Translations under genes and position numbers: made by a program
Part shown: piece after piece, positions 53,671 through 61,919 of the stretch
Layout: every line of letters starts with the position of its first letter
Numbering within the stretch: the stretch's first letter is position 1
NCBI GenBank assembly: GCA_030615625.1
Contig: JAUWYX010000003.1
Span: 62,001 to 126,000 of the forward strand
Length of the DNA stretch: 64,000 bases
Origin: Dehalococcoidia bacterium
Lineage (GTDB): Bacteria; Chloroflexota; Dehalococcoidia; GIF9; AB-539-J10
Direction: 5' to 3'
Notes under the pieces: model-generated
Told to the model about the DNA's origin: nothing
The model's input: only the letters and a program-made list of their open reading frames with translations
Databases searched by the model: none

Positions 53671-54549
53671 CTAACAGCCTGCTAGCCAGTCTTTGATTTC
53701 CTCTATGCTTAGCCTCTCTCCAGTTTGGGAACTTTCGCTCTTCAAATTCGAAACAACATTTGTTTCAAAAGGGGAGAATAACTTTTCATGCACTTTTTCT
53801 CCTTCCCGCAATCCAGTGATCTCCATCTTGGTTTTCTCATTTCCATACAACTCAATTACGGTCTTTGCCAAATCTTCTAGCGTAGCTATTTTTTGAAAGG
53901 GGACATATATTTTCCCGCTTTCACCTCGTTCGATAATTTCTATAATGAAGTCAGCTAAAGTATTTACATTGATGAAGAACCTAGTCATTTCCAAACTGGT
54001 AACCGTTATTTTATTACTTTGCTTTATTTGGTGCTTCCACTTTTCTATTACGCTACCGCTTGAGCCAAAGATATTACCACTTCTTACGACTATATATTTT
54101 CGATCGGCATCTTTCCGAGACTGTTCCAGGATTAGCTTTTCTAGTAGGAGTTTGGTGGCACCATAGCATCCTGTAGCTTCTATAGCTTTGTCCGTCGACA
54201 TTCCTATAAAGGTATTCCCTGCAAATAACTTTAGCAAATTCATCACTGCAATAGTATTGATAGCAATGGCCTCTGATGGATATAACTCACAGAAATTAAC
54301 GTGCTTCATCGCCGCTAAGTGTATCACAGTATCAACTCCTCTCATGGCATATTTCAATGTATCAATTTCGCGTATGTCACCTATAATAGGTTTTAATCTA
54401 TCGCTAGCACAATGTACTATTGTTTCTGTCATATCGTTTTCGTGCCTGGAAAGTGCTCTGACTTCGATGTCACTATATTTGTCTAGTAACCCTTTTATCA
54501 GATACCTGCCCAAAAAGCCACCCCCGCCGGTTATTAAGACTTTATCCAT
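53671..54549 (-). CDS. UDP-GlcNAc 4,6-dehydratase-like protein (PseB/CapE/FlaA1 group)
   Basis: A 292-residue extended SDR. VLITGGGGFLGRYLIKGLLD binds NAD. AAMKHVNFCELYPSEAIAINT is the diagnostic PseB/CapE motif, MSTDKAIEATGCYGATKLLLE holds the Thr-Asp-Lys and Tyr-x3-Lys catalytic set, and VVRSGNIFGSSGSVI follows. The end GLREGEKVHEKLFSP is also typical. It converts UDP-GlcNAc to a 4-keto-6-deoxy sugar. The Pro usual in the TDKAxxP motif is changed (IEAT). It lies after glmS, whose pathway supplies its substrate. Confidence 0.88.
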   Translation of the reverse strand: MDKVLITGGGGFLGRYLIKGLLDKYSDIEVRALSRHENDMTETIVHCASDRLKPIIGDIREIDTLKYAMRGVDTVIHLAAMKHVNFCELYPSEAIAINTIAVMNLLKLFAGNTFIGMSTDKAIEATGCYGATKLLLEKLILEQSRKDADRKYIVVRSGNIFGSSGSVIEKWKHQIKQSNKITVTSLEMTRFFINVNTLADFIIEIIERGESGKIYVPFQKIATLEDLAKTVIELYGNEKTKMEITGLREGEKVHEKLFSPFETNVVSNLKSESSQTGERLSIEEIKDWLAGC

Positions 54550-54595
54550 TTGTTCCTCCAGTCATCACGATATTCGCATTTAGAACCTAAATCAC

Positions 54596-56371
54596 TTACT
54601 TCACAGTTACCGATTTTGCCAGATTGCGGGGTTTGTCAGGGTCGCATCCTCGATTGATAGCGAGATAATAAGCCAGGAGCTGAAGAGGAACTACGGCGAC
54701 CATGGGATAGAGTAACTCATCAACTTCGGGAAGCTTGACCCAGGAATCATAAATGTCGCTTTCCTTGTCGGAGACACCGATAATATAGGCGCCGCGCGAT
54801 TTAGCCTCCATAGCATTGCTCAGGGTTTCGGAAAAGGTATAGTCAGCGGGGCAAATCACCACTACCGGTGTGCCTGCCTCGATGAGGGCTAAGGTGCCAT
54901 GCTTGAGTTCCCCTGCGGGCATACCTTCAGCATGGATATAAGAAATCTCCTTAAGCTTCAAGGCGCCCTCAGAGGCGATGGCAAAGTTAATTCCTCTGGC
55001 TATATAGTAGAAATCGTTCTTATCTTTCAGCTTCTGGCTGAGCTTGATAAGCTCGCTTTTATTCCAGTCCAGAACCCTGGTTATCTCGCCGTTCAGGTCG
55101 GTAAGCTTAGCTGCCGCTTCGTCAAAAGCATTAACCATGGAGAAGGACAACAGGTAGAATATGGCTAGTTGGGACAAGAAGGATTTGGTAGCGGCTACGG
55201 CTATCTCAGCACCACAGTTCAGATAGATGACCTGGTGGCTCAGGTCAGCCAGTATGGAGTTAGGTCGGTTGATGATGGAGATAACTTGAGCTCCAGCGTC
55301 TCTAGCTGCTTTTACCCCCTCAATTATATCAGCAGTCTCGCCACTCTGGGAAACGGCGATAACAACGGTATTTTTGTCCACAGAGTCGGCAAAGTAACCG
55401 AACTCAGAGGCCATGACTACATCGCAGAACTTCTTGCCTACTCTGGAAAAGATGTATCTGCCGACCAGAGCAGCGTAGCGGGAGGTGCCACAGGCAGTTA
55501 TAATCACCTGCCTTGCCCTCAGAATATCCAGGGCAATCTCAGTGAATCTCTGCCCATCCTGATGGACTATTTGGCTAAGCACCTGAGCTTGCTCCATTAT
55601 CTCCTTGAGCATGAAATGCTGGTAGCCTCCTTTATGACTCTCAGCCCAACCTTGGTCGAGTTTCCTGGCTTGCTTAACCAGCTTGTGTCCTTGGGCATCG
55701 AAGAATTCGATTCTTTCTTGTGTCAGCATCACCACCTCGTTATCCTCCAAATTCATCACCTGATTGGTATATTGAGAGAAAGCCAGGGCGTCGCTACTAA
55801 CATAGTAATCGGGGGCGTCAATGCCCACAATCAGGGGATTATTCCTCCTTGTGCCTACGACCTTGCCCGGGTCATCAAAGGATGCGACCAGAAAGGCGTA
55901 GGAGCCCTTAAGCCTTGGCGCTATATTTAACACAGCCTGTTCCAGGGAACATCCGTTTTTGAGCTCATCTTCAAGGAGGTGAGGGATAAGTTCGGTATCG
56001 GTTTCTGAAGTAAACTTGTGTCCTATTTTGATGAGTTCCTGGCGGAGTTGTTGATTATTCTCAATGATACCGTTGTGAACTACAGCCACTTTGCCACCGC
56101 AATCGGAATGAGGGTGGGCATTGAATTGGGTGACAGCACCATGGGTTGCCCAGCGAGTATGCCCGATGGCTATATTGCCGGGAAGGCTTGCCAGGTTCTG
56201 TTTCTGGATGACTTCGTCAACTTTGCCGACATCCTTCCTTATCAGCAACCTGTCATCGCACAGGGAAGCTACGCCTGCTGAGTCATAACCACGATATTCC
56301 AGACGCTTTAAAGCCTCGAGAACAATCGGAACCGCTGGCTTCTTTCCACAATAGCCAATGATGCCGCACAT
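54596..56371 (-). CDS. glmS: Glutamine-fructose-6-phosphate aminotransferase (isomerising)
   Basis: Glucosamine-6-phosphate synthase, 591 residues. The glutaminase domain begins MCGIIGYCGKKPAVPIVLEALKRLEYRGYDSAG with catalytic Cys2 and holds GHTRWATHGAVTQFNAHPH. Two SIS domains follow (ITACGTSRYAALVGRY; IAVSQSGETADIIEGVKAA), ending at the invariant PRNLAKSVTVK. Complete and canonical. It starts one base after the nucleotidyltransferase/acetyltransferase gene, as the third gene of a glmM-glmU-glmS run. Unlike Gram-positive glmS no ribozyme leader was seen. Confidence 0.97.
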   Translation of the reverse strand: MCGIIGYCGKKPAVPIVLEALKRLEYRGYDSAGVASLCDDRLLIRKDVGKVDEVIQKQNLASLPGNIAIGHTRWATHGAVTQFNAHPHSDCGGKVAVVHNGIIENNQQLRQELIKIGHKFTSETDTELIPHLLEDELKNGCSLEQAVLNIAPRLKGSYAFLVASFDDPGKVVGTRRNNPLIVGIDAPDYYVSSDALAFSQYTNQVMNLEDNEVVMLTQERIEFFDAQGHKLVKQARKLDQGWAESHKGGYQHFMLKEIMEQAQVLSQIVHQDGQRFTEIALDILRARQVIITACGTSRYAALVGRYIFSRVGKKFCDVVMASEFGYFADSVDKNTVVIAVSQSGETADIIEGVKAARDAGAQVISIINRPNSILADLSHQVIYLNCGAEIAVAATKSFLSQLAIFYLLSFSMVNAFDEAAAKLTDLNGEITRVLDWNKSELIKLSQKLKDKNDFYYIARGINFAIASEGALKLKEISYIHAEGMPAGELKHGTLALIEAGTPVVVICPADYTFSETLSNAMEAKSRGAYIIGVSDKESDIYDSWVKLPEVDELLYPMVAVVPLQLLAYYLAINRGCDPDKPRNLAKSVTVK

Positions 56372-56372
56372 C

Positions 56373-57692
56373 TTAATCCGTTAACCTTCGTAAAAATTCT
56401 TGCCTTTTGCCTTCGTCGAGTCTTGTTTCGTTGTCCTGTACGTAGTATCGGGACTTAGGCAAAACTATCTTATTCGCCCTCAAGTCTTTGTGCAAGCATA
56501 CCTGGGGTCCCACGAAGGAATCAGGGCCTACTCGAACCCCGGGCATGAGGCTGGCATTTACTCCAATGCGGCAACCTCGACCCACAATTGCCCCTAGTTT
56601 ATCATAGCCGGTATCTACCAGACTATCACCGACTTTTATCTGGATATTCCTTTCGTCGAGTTGGAAGTTAGCCAGCACAGTGCCGGCGCCCAAAGAGCAA
56701 TTGTCGTCCACTATGGAGTCACCAACATAATTGGAGTGGAACCAGCAATTATCGCCGATGTAGGAGTGCTTTACCTCAGTGGAATAGCCAATAACGGAGT
56801 TAGAACCAATGTGGCTGTAGTCTCGCACCAGGGCATTATTGCCAATGATGGAGTTTGTCCCAATATACACAGGACCTCGAATCACAGCATTTTCCAACAC
56901 CTTAACATTATCGCTCAGGATAATTTTGCCTTCGATGTGCGCTTTCTCGGAGACGCGGGCTGAAGGGGCAATATAAGGTTGAGCGTTGTCCAGAAAATAC
57001 TCCATTACTTTGAAGATATGCCAGGGATATTTTATTGGTGCCCAGAAATCACTGTAGGGAACCACCTTGATCTTGTGTCCTTCCTTTACCATGCTGTCCA
57101 GGGCGCATTCATAGACATCGTCCCTGGTAGTCTGGGCGGTTTCAATATAGCGTAAAAGCTCTTCCGAGTTGTTATGGCAGTGAATCAAGATGTTTACTAA
57201 GTTGCTGGGTTCCTCACCGGGATTGGGTTTTTCCACGATGTGTAGTAACTCATTTTGAGAGTTTACCTGGAGGTAGCCTCCCGGGAAGTAATTCTGGACT
57301 TGATAACCCAGAATATAGGAGGAGGCAGTGGCTTTTTCAGCTTCGGCGAGGATTTTGGTGTATGCTGAGCTTGAAAAGACGTCATTGGGATTTATTATTA
57401 AAAGCTGCCCGTGCAGGAAAGGCTCAGCGCTTTTCAGAGCGTCAGCGATGCCTGTTGACTCCTTTTGCAGAGCAAGGTCGACTTTTACCCCAGGAATTTT
57501 TTGGGTTATTTGCTCTATCTTCGCTATGTTTTCTGGATTCCCAATGATTACAAAATGACTCAAACCTGCCTCGCAGGCTACTTTTATTTGATGTTCGAGC
57601 AATGGCTTCCCGAGAAAATCAAAGAGGAACTTGTCTTCAGTAATGGGAAACATCCTCTTGCCGCGGCCACCGCAGAGAAATACGGCTTTCAC
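56373..57692 (-). CDS. Bifunctional sugar-1-phosphate nucleotidyltransferase/acetyltransferase (GlmU-like, archaeal style)
   Basis: A 439-residue protein: nucleotidyltransferase domain (AVFLCGGRGKRMFPITEDKFLFDFLGKP, LLIINPNDVFSSS, IVEKPNPG) to about residue 235. A left-handed beta-helix of hexapeptide repeats follows from about 245 (YIAPSARVSEKAHIEGKIIL...GNNALVRDYSHIGSNSVIG). The first motif CGGRGKRMFP differs from bacterial GlmU (LAAGxGTRM) and is nearer to archaeal ST0452-type enzymes. Its position between glmM and glmS indicates UDP-GlcNAc (or related) synthesis. Overlaps glmM by four bases. Confidence 0.87.
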   Translation of the reverse strand: MKAVFLCGGRGKRMFPITEDKFLFDFLGKPLLEHQIKVACEAGLSHFVIIGNPENIAKIEQITQKIPGVKVDLALQKESTGIADALKSAEPFLHGQLLIINPNDVFSSSAYTKILAEAEKATASSYILGYQVQNYFPGGYLQVNSQNELLHIVEKPNPGEEPSNLVNILIHCHNNSEELLRYIETAQTTRDDVYECALDSMVKEGHKIKVVPYSDFWAPIKYPWHIFKVMEYFLDNAQPYIAPSARVSEKAHIEGKIILSDNVKVLENAVIRGPVYIGTNSIIGNNALVRDYSHIGSNSVIGYSTEVKHSYIGDNCWFHSNYVGDSIVDDNCSLGAGTVLANFQLDERNIQIKVGDSLVDTGYDKLGAIVGRGCRIGVNASLMPGVRVGPDSFVGPQVCLHKDLRANKIVLPKSRYYVQDNETRLDEGKRQEFLRRLTD

Positions 57693-59050
57693 TTGCTAGC
57701 CTCCACCAGACCTTGAACAAGTTTTTTGCCTTTGCTTATAAGCTCATCGGTCTGTGTCTGCGACGTTGACTCGGAGATTACTCGGATGACAGGCTCGGTG
57801 CCACTAGCTCTGATAAGCATCCAAGAGTCAGGAAATTCCAGCCTCAGACCGTCAAGAGTATTTATCTCATCGGGAGCAAAAAGGTGAGCCTTTTCCTTTA
57901 CCCGAGCCATGACTAACTCTTTAAGTTCATCAGGACAAAAGACCTTTGCTTTTTCGAAGAATACTCTGGGAATACCTTGGAAGAATTGCCTGATTTCGCC
58001 GGCATCGCTTAGCTGACTTAACAGGATGAGGGAAGCAAAAATGCTATCGGGGTAATAGCCCGCCTCGGGGATGATGTAGACGCCTACCTGCTCCACTCCT
58101 AAGGCAGCATCGAGTTCTTGGGCCAAATAAGCGACGGCGACATCACCTACTCTGCCTCTGACCACTTCCACCTCAAGGTCCTTCACTGCCAGGTCAAGAA
58201 GGGTTCCAGTTTCTACTGTGGTAGCAATCTTTTTCTTTCCCGTTCGCTTGGCAGCCAGTCTCGAGATGAAGGCGATGGGTTCGTTGAAACCGAGGAAACC
58301 TTCTTTATCGCAGAAAACAACGCGGTCGGCATCGCCATCAAAGCAAATAGCTAAGTCAGCATTATGTTGTTTTAGGACATTAACTGTACTCTGAAGAGTA
58401 TCCTCCTTGGGCTCGGGGCTTCTCCCCGGGAAAAGGCCATTTTGCTCATCATTTACAGGTATTACATCAAGGCCCATCTGGACAAAGATATCGCTGGCAA
58501 ACTTGGAGGCAGCGCCATTGCCAGGATCAACTACTACTTTTAGCTGGTGATTAAATCCTGGCAGAGAAAGCTTGCCTTTAATAAAGGAAAGATATCTTTG
58601 TTTCATATCCTGTGCTTGCTCTAAACCTCCTCCCTTTCCCTGGCGGAATTTCTGGTTAAGATAGATTTTCTCTATCTCCGCTTCTTGAACCTGGCTATAT
58701 CCCAGCGAATTCTCGGTGAAGAGCTTGATTCCATTGAACTCGGGTGGATTGTGGGAAGCTGTAATCATAATTCCAGTGGCAAAGCCCGATTCCCGGGTGA
58801 GCAATGCCAGCGCTGGGGTAGGCAAAATGCCCAAGTCAACTACGTTTATGCCACAGGAAAGCAAGCCCGCAGTAACCGCCTCCTTAATCATATCCCTGCT
58901 TATTCTGGTGTCGGTAGCGATACAAACTCTGGAGGCTGGAGGTAGGGTAGTGCCTATGGCCAAGGCAACCTGGCGGCAGAAATCAGGCGATAAATCCTGG
59001 TTGACTACGCCCCGGATACCACTGGTCCCAAATAGTCTCCTTGTGTTCAT
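57689..59050 (-). CDS. glmM: Phosphoglucosamine mutase
   Basis: A 453-residue alpha-D-phosphohexomutase. FGTSGIRGVVNQDLSP begins the protein. The phosphoserine loop is GIMITASHNPPEFNGIKLF, the metal loop is ICFDGDADRVVFCD, and the substrate loop is in VETGTLLDL and RVGDVAVAYLAQE. The C-terminal phosphate-binding loop is LIRASGTEPVIRVISES. It interconverts glucosamine-6-P and -1-P. The PPEFNGIK loop is like that of archaeal mutases. It is the first gene of the UDP-GlcNAc operon. Confidence 0.93.
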   Translation of the reverse strand: MNTRRLFGTSGIRGVVNQDLSPDFCRQVALAIGTTLPPASRVCIATDTRISRDMIKEAVTAGLLSCGINVVDLGILPTPALALLTRESGFATGIMITASHNPPEFNGIKLFTENSLGYSQVQEAEIEKIYLNQKFRQGKGGGLEQAQDMKQRYLSFIKGKLSLPGFNHQLKVVVDPGNGAASKFASDIFVQMGLDVIPVNDEQNGLFPGRSPEPKEDTLQSTVNVLKQHNADLAICFDGDADRVVFCDKEGFLGFNEPIAFISRLAAKRTGKKKIATTVETGTLLDLAVKDLEVEVVRGRVGDVAVAYLAQELDAALGVEQVGVYIIPEAGYYPDSIFASLILLSQLSDAGEIRQFFQGIPRVFFEKAKVFCPDELKELVMARVKEKAHLFAPDEINTLDGLRLEFPDSWMLIRASGTEPVIRVISESTSQTQTDELISKGKKLVQGLVEASK

Positions 59051-59076
59051 TTCCTGTCTTAAGCTAAGTTAAGTAG

Positions 59077-59127
59077 AAGATAGCACGGAATTAAGTGATT
59101 GGCAACAACCACACGATGTAATAACAT
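59077..59127. promoter_or_regulatory. Overlapping divergent promoters for glmM (minus) and the COG2426 gene (plus)
   Basis: Minus strand: TTGCCA (59105-59100), 17-base spacer, TATCTT (59082-59077). Plus strand: TTGGCA (59099-59104), 17-base spacer, TAACAT (59122-59127). The two -35 boxes occupy almost the same bases, so polymerase binding would be mutually exclusive. Confidence 0.5.
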
Positions 59128-59178
59128 ATGTTAAACTATGCTTCCCGGTCATAAGCTGCGCTGTGTTGAAAGCATATA

Positions 59179-59664
59179 ATGACAAGGGAAATAGCTCTGA
59201 CTCTGTTGATGACAGTTAGCCCCGTTTTCGAGTTAAGGGGTGGTATACCGTTGGGCATATTATATTATGGGCTAGACCCCTTGTTTACCTTCTTTATAGC
59301 AATCATTGCTAACGCCCTGATATTCTTTCCCATCTTCTTTGCCTTGCGCCTTTTTTACGAGAAGGTGCTGTCCCGAATTCCGTTGTTCAACAAGTACCTG
59401 GATAGCGTGAGGAAAAGAGGTAAGCCCAAAGTAGAGAAATATGGCTTCTGGGGATTAGCTTTGTTTGTGGCTATACCTTTGCCTATCACCGGGGCATATA
59501 CGGGGACTATTTTGGCCTGGCTACTGGGCATGGATTGGAGGAAAGCCTTCCCTGCCGTTGGGCTAGGTGTAATTGTGGCCGGTGTCATAGTGCTCTTAAT
59601 AACGCGCTTAATAGAGTTGGGGATATTCAGCGTCCCATGGATTTTTCCAGGCTGGCTGAATTAA
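59179..59664 (+). CDS. COG2426 small membrane protein (small multidrug export family)
   Basis: A 161-residue integral membrane protein. It begins TREIALTLLMTVSPVFELRGGIPLGILYYGL, the ELRGGIP motif typical of the family, and has about four hydrophobic segments. The conserved VEKYGFWGLALFVAIPLPITGAYTGTILAWLLGM lies in the middle. The family name implies small multidrug export, but the function is poorly established. The ribosome site is weak. It stands alone between the glm operon and the DUF5679 gene. Confidence 0.88.
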   Translation: MTREIALTLLMTVSPVFELRGGIPLGILYYGLDPLFTFFIAIIANALIFFPIFFALRLFYEKVLSRIPLFNKYLDSVRKRGKPKVEKYGFWGLALFVAIPLPITGAYTGTILAWLLGMDWRKAFPAVGLGVIVAGVIVLLITRLIELGIFSVPWIFPGWLN

Positions 59665-59737
59665 ATTCCAACGACCGATTCAGAAACGATTTTTGCTGTG
59701 GGCGAGCATAACCACAACTCTAGATATGGTCGGTAAT

Positions 59738-59777
59738 GAAAGGCTGGGTATCTTTGTGTACAGGTACCCAGCCTTTC
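59738..59777. terminator. Hairpin between convergent genes, probable bidirectional terminator
   Basis: Perfect 13-bp arms GAAAGGCTGGGTA (59738-59750) and TACCCAGCCTTTC (59765-59777) are separated by 14 bases. The hairpin lies between the converging COG2426 gene and the DUF5679 gene. There is no long T-tract on either side, so strength is uncertain. Confidence 0.6.
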
Positions 59778-59805
59778 AGTGATTCTGCCACCTACGATAT
59801 TAGCT

Positions 59806-59946
59806 TTAACCCTTCCCTATTCTGAACATCTTGGTCCCGCATACGGGACATTGGCCTTGAGTGGCCGGCCTGCGGTTCTTCATGATTATGCTTCTGGTAT
59901 TCTTCATTTCCCTTTTGGCGCGGCATTTCATGCAGTATGCTTGCAT
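59806..59946 (-). CDS. DUF5679 zinc-ribbon protein, 46 residues
   Basis: A very small gene with a strong GGGAGG ribosome site. The protein begins MQAYCMKCRAKREMKNTRSI, continues KNRRPATQGQCPVCGTKMFR and ends IGKG. The CxxC...CxxC pairs form a zinc ribbon, and the AYCMKCRAKREMKN and ATQGQCPVCGTKM segments match the DUF5679 family. The function is unknown; family members are usually this size and frequent in Dehalococcoidia-like genomes, to my recollection. It has its own promoter (59970-59999) and a hairpin just after its stop. Confidence 0.88.
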   Translation of the reverse strand: MQAYCMKCRAKREMKNTRSIIMKNRRPATQGQCPVCGTKMFRIGKG

Positions 59947-59969
59947 CTGTTCACCTCCCTTTTTATAAA

Positions 59970-59999
59970 AGAATAAGCCATCCATTACTCGAATGTCAA
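59970..59999 (-). promoter_or_regulatory. Promoter of the DUF5679 gene
   Basis: On the minus strand a perfect TTGACA (59999-59994), an 18-base spacer and TATTCT (59975-59970) lie about 24 bases before the ATG, giving a very short leader that still includes the GGGAGG site. The rest of 60000-60172 shows no gene that can be supported. Confidence 0.7.
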
Positions 60000-60172
60000 T
60001 AGTTTTCCTTAAATTTCCCTTAAATATTGTAAAAAATCTCGTTACTTATGCGTATTATTCCCAATTCCAACCCGGAGAGGAAGTTCATCAAATGATGAAT
60101 GGCCGCTTTAAAAAATTGATAAGTCCACTGGTGACAGGTTGGGTTACTTATTTAGATGATTTGGCACACAAG

Positions 60173-60769
60173 TTAGATGTGAAGTTGCTGTAGCACCTGA
60201 CGTGCCTTCTGGCTTGCTCGGGCGCGGTGGCTGATTTGATTTTTCATCTCCAATGGAAGTTCGGCCATGGTCTTACTTGTCTCAGGAAGGAAAAAAATAG
60301 GGTCATAACCAAAACCATTTTCCCCCTTAGCCTCAAGGGCAATTGTGCCATGACACTCGCCGTAGCATACCTCTGTGCGGCCTCTTGGACTAGCTATAAC
60401 AATGACGCACTTAAAACAGGCTGTTCGTCTCTCCCAGGGAACACTGTTAAGTTTAGCTAAGAGAAAGCTCACTTTTTCTTCGTCAGTAGCAGCTTCACCA
60501 GCAAAGCGGGCTGACTTAACACCTGGCTCCCCATTAAGGGCATCCACCTCCAGTCCTGAGTCATCGGCAAGAGCGGTGAGCTGGCTTAATTTGGCATAAC
60601 TAATGGCTTTTAACCGAGCATTTTGTTCGTAGTTGTTCCCCGACTCAATGACGACTTTTGCTATTCCTTCTTCGGCCAGCGTAGTCAACTGGTAACCAAG
60701 ACCATCCAGGAGAAAGCGATATTCCCTGATTTTCCCTGGATTGGAGGTAGCTAAGAGGAGCTTCGGCAT
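60173..60769 (-). CDS. rdgB: XTP/dITP diphosphatase (RdgB/HAM1)
   Basis: A house-cleaning nucleotide pyrophosphatase of 198 residues that hydrolyses ITP, XTP and their deoxy forms to monophosphates. It begins MPKLLLATSNPGKIREYRFLL (first conserved SNxxK motif), then has IESGNNYEQNARLKAISYAK, ALADDSGLEVDALNGEPGVKSARFAG and the FGYDPIFFLPE motif. It ends MKNQISHRARASQKA. An ORF reaching back to 60979 exists, but the first 70 codons lie in the fructose-bisphosphatase gene and are not part of it. The true ATG is at 60769, 7 bases after the upstream gene. Confidence 0.95.
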   Translation of the reverse strand: MPKLLLATSNPGKIREYRFLLDGLGYQLTTLAEEGIAKVVIESGNNYEQNARLKAISYAKLSQLTALADDSGLEVDALNGEPGVKSARFAGEAATDEEKVSFLLAKLNSVPWERRTACFKCVIVIASPRGRTEVCYGECHGTIALEAKGENGFGYDPIFFLPETSKTMAELPLEMKNQISHRARASQKARQVLQQLHI

Positions 60770-60776
60770 TCTGTCG

Positions 60777-61871
60777 TTAGATGTCTTGAAATCTTGGTGC
60801 CAGCTTCTTTGCCACTTCGGGCATGGTGGTGTATTCCATTTCCTCAAGCGGCAGGCGATGTGGTTCAAACGGACCCATTCGGCGCAGGAAATCCGCCATG
60901 ATGTTTGCTTGATGACGAGCCTCATCGAAAGCAGGGTCATCGAAGAGGTCACGAGGCCCGACGAGCTTGCCATTAGCAAGTTGGAAACCAGCAGCTACCA
61001 CTCTTGGTGGGCCATCGAAGCGGCAGGGATTGCTTTCCCGGACAGCTACCGGCATTAACGGGCCGTGGTGGGAGCCTCTCATCCAGCCTTCTACTATGTG
61101 GGGAGATGCAAAGGGTTCCAGTATTTCACCCACGGCGGGAAATTTTCCCTGGGAGCGAATGATGCAGACAGGGTCATCCTTGCCTATGTATCTGCCGGCC
61201 ATGAGAGATAGTCTTTGTGTAGAGGAGACAGCAGCGATTTCACCACTCTCCTTATGGTACACCGCTTTAACGGCATAGCGGCCTGGTGCGCCGAGAAAAA
61301 CTAGCATGTCGTAAATCTCCTCAGGAGCGTTAAAACTGATTTTTTTGTGCTCTTTGACGTCGTGGACTTCAAAGGTGAAGCCAGAGTGCATATTGGAGGC
61401 AATAACTAGCCCAATGGTGTTAAAGGGGTCAGCGAATATCTTATATAGCGGCAGATTCCAGGCGCCAGACGCCGTCTTATCTGCCATAAATATGACTATG
61501 GTTTCAGCCTGGCGCTCGGAAAATTGCATCTCAGCTGTACCAGGTCCCATCCCCTTGACATTACCGGCGAAAGCATCAGCTAGAAGGTCCTGCCCGGCAC
61601 CATGTAGCTTCAAGCTCTTAGCTACATTGGTGCATTCCACAAATGTATCCCAGGCTAACTTGTGGATTTGTTCACTGTCTTCACCATGTTGGTGAGTCAT
61701 TATCAACTGGAGGTCATCGCCACAAACTGTAACGTGATGGTCTATGAGCAGCCCTTTGCCTTGGGCATGTTCCAGTTTTTCCTTAGCCTTTTGTATTACA
61801 TCGGGGTGGCTGGAAGAATGCCCGACATAGCCGCCGACGTCTGCCTTGATAACGCTTAAAGTTAATTCCAT
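60777..61871 (-). CDS. Fructose-1,6-bisphosphate aldolase/phosphatase (archaeal type, FBPase V)
   Basis: A 364-residue enzyme that condenses triose phosphates to fructose-1,6-bisphosphate and dephosphorylates it, a heat-stable unidirectional gluconeogenic step. It starts MELTLSVIKADVGGYVGHSSSHPD, with GDDLQLIMTHQHGEDSEQIHKLAWD for metal binding, DAFAGNVKGMGPGTAEM, FNTIGLVIASNMHSGF and the Tyr/Lys region ending GRYIGKDDPV. The tail is EYTTMPEVAKKLAPRF. The ATG at 61871 follows GGGGGTGAA; a start 11 codons upstream is less likely. It marks gluconeogenesis from acetyl-CoA/pyruvate, fitting the por operon. Confidence 0.94.
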   Translation of the reverse strand: MELTLSVIKADVGGYVGHSSSHPDVIQKAKEKLEHAQGKGLLIDHHVTVCGDDLQLIMTHQHGEDSEQIHKLAWDTFVECTNVAKSLKLHGAGQDLLADAFAGNVKGMGPGTAEMQFSERQAETIVIFMADKTASGAWNLPLYKIFADPFNTIGLVIASNMHSGFTFEVHDVKEHKKISFNAPEEIYDMLVFLGAPGRYAVKAVYHKESGEIAAVSSTQRLSLMAGRYIGKDDPVCIIRSQGKFPAVGEILEPFASPHIVEGWMRGSHHGPLMPVAVRESNPCRFDGPPRVVAAGFQLANGKLVGPRDLFDDPAFDEARHQANIMADFLRRMGPFEPHRLPLEEMEYTTMPEVAKKLAPRFQDI

Positions 61872-61919
61872 TTCACCCCCTGCTGTACTGTTGTAGTTTA
61901 GCAAGATAGAAGGTGAACG

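Noticed and set aside
59779-59976. A 65-codon plus-strand frame
   Set aside because: It is antisense to the DUF5679 gene, which has a promoter, ribosome site and zinc-ribbon motif.
59993-60193. A 66-codon plus-strand frame ahead of rdgB
   Set aside because: It begins in the -35 box of the DUF5679 promoter, has no ribosome site and overlaps the rdgB 3' end. It cannot be fully excluded, but nothing supports it.
60769-60979. An N-terminal extension of the rdgB product
   Set aside because: The extra 70 codons lie within the aldolase/phosphatase gene, and the family begins at MPKLLLATSNPGK.
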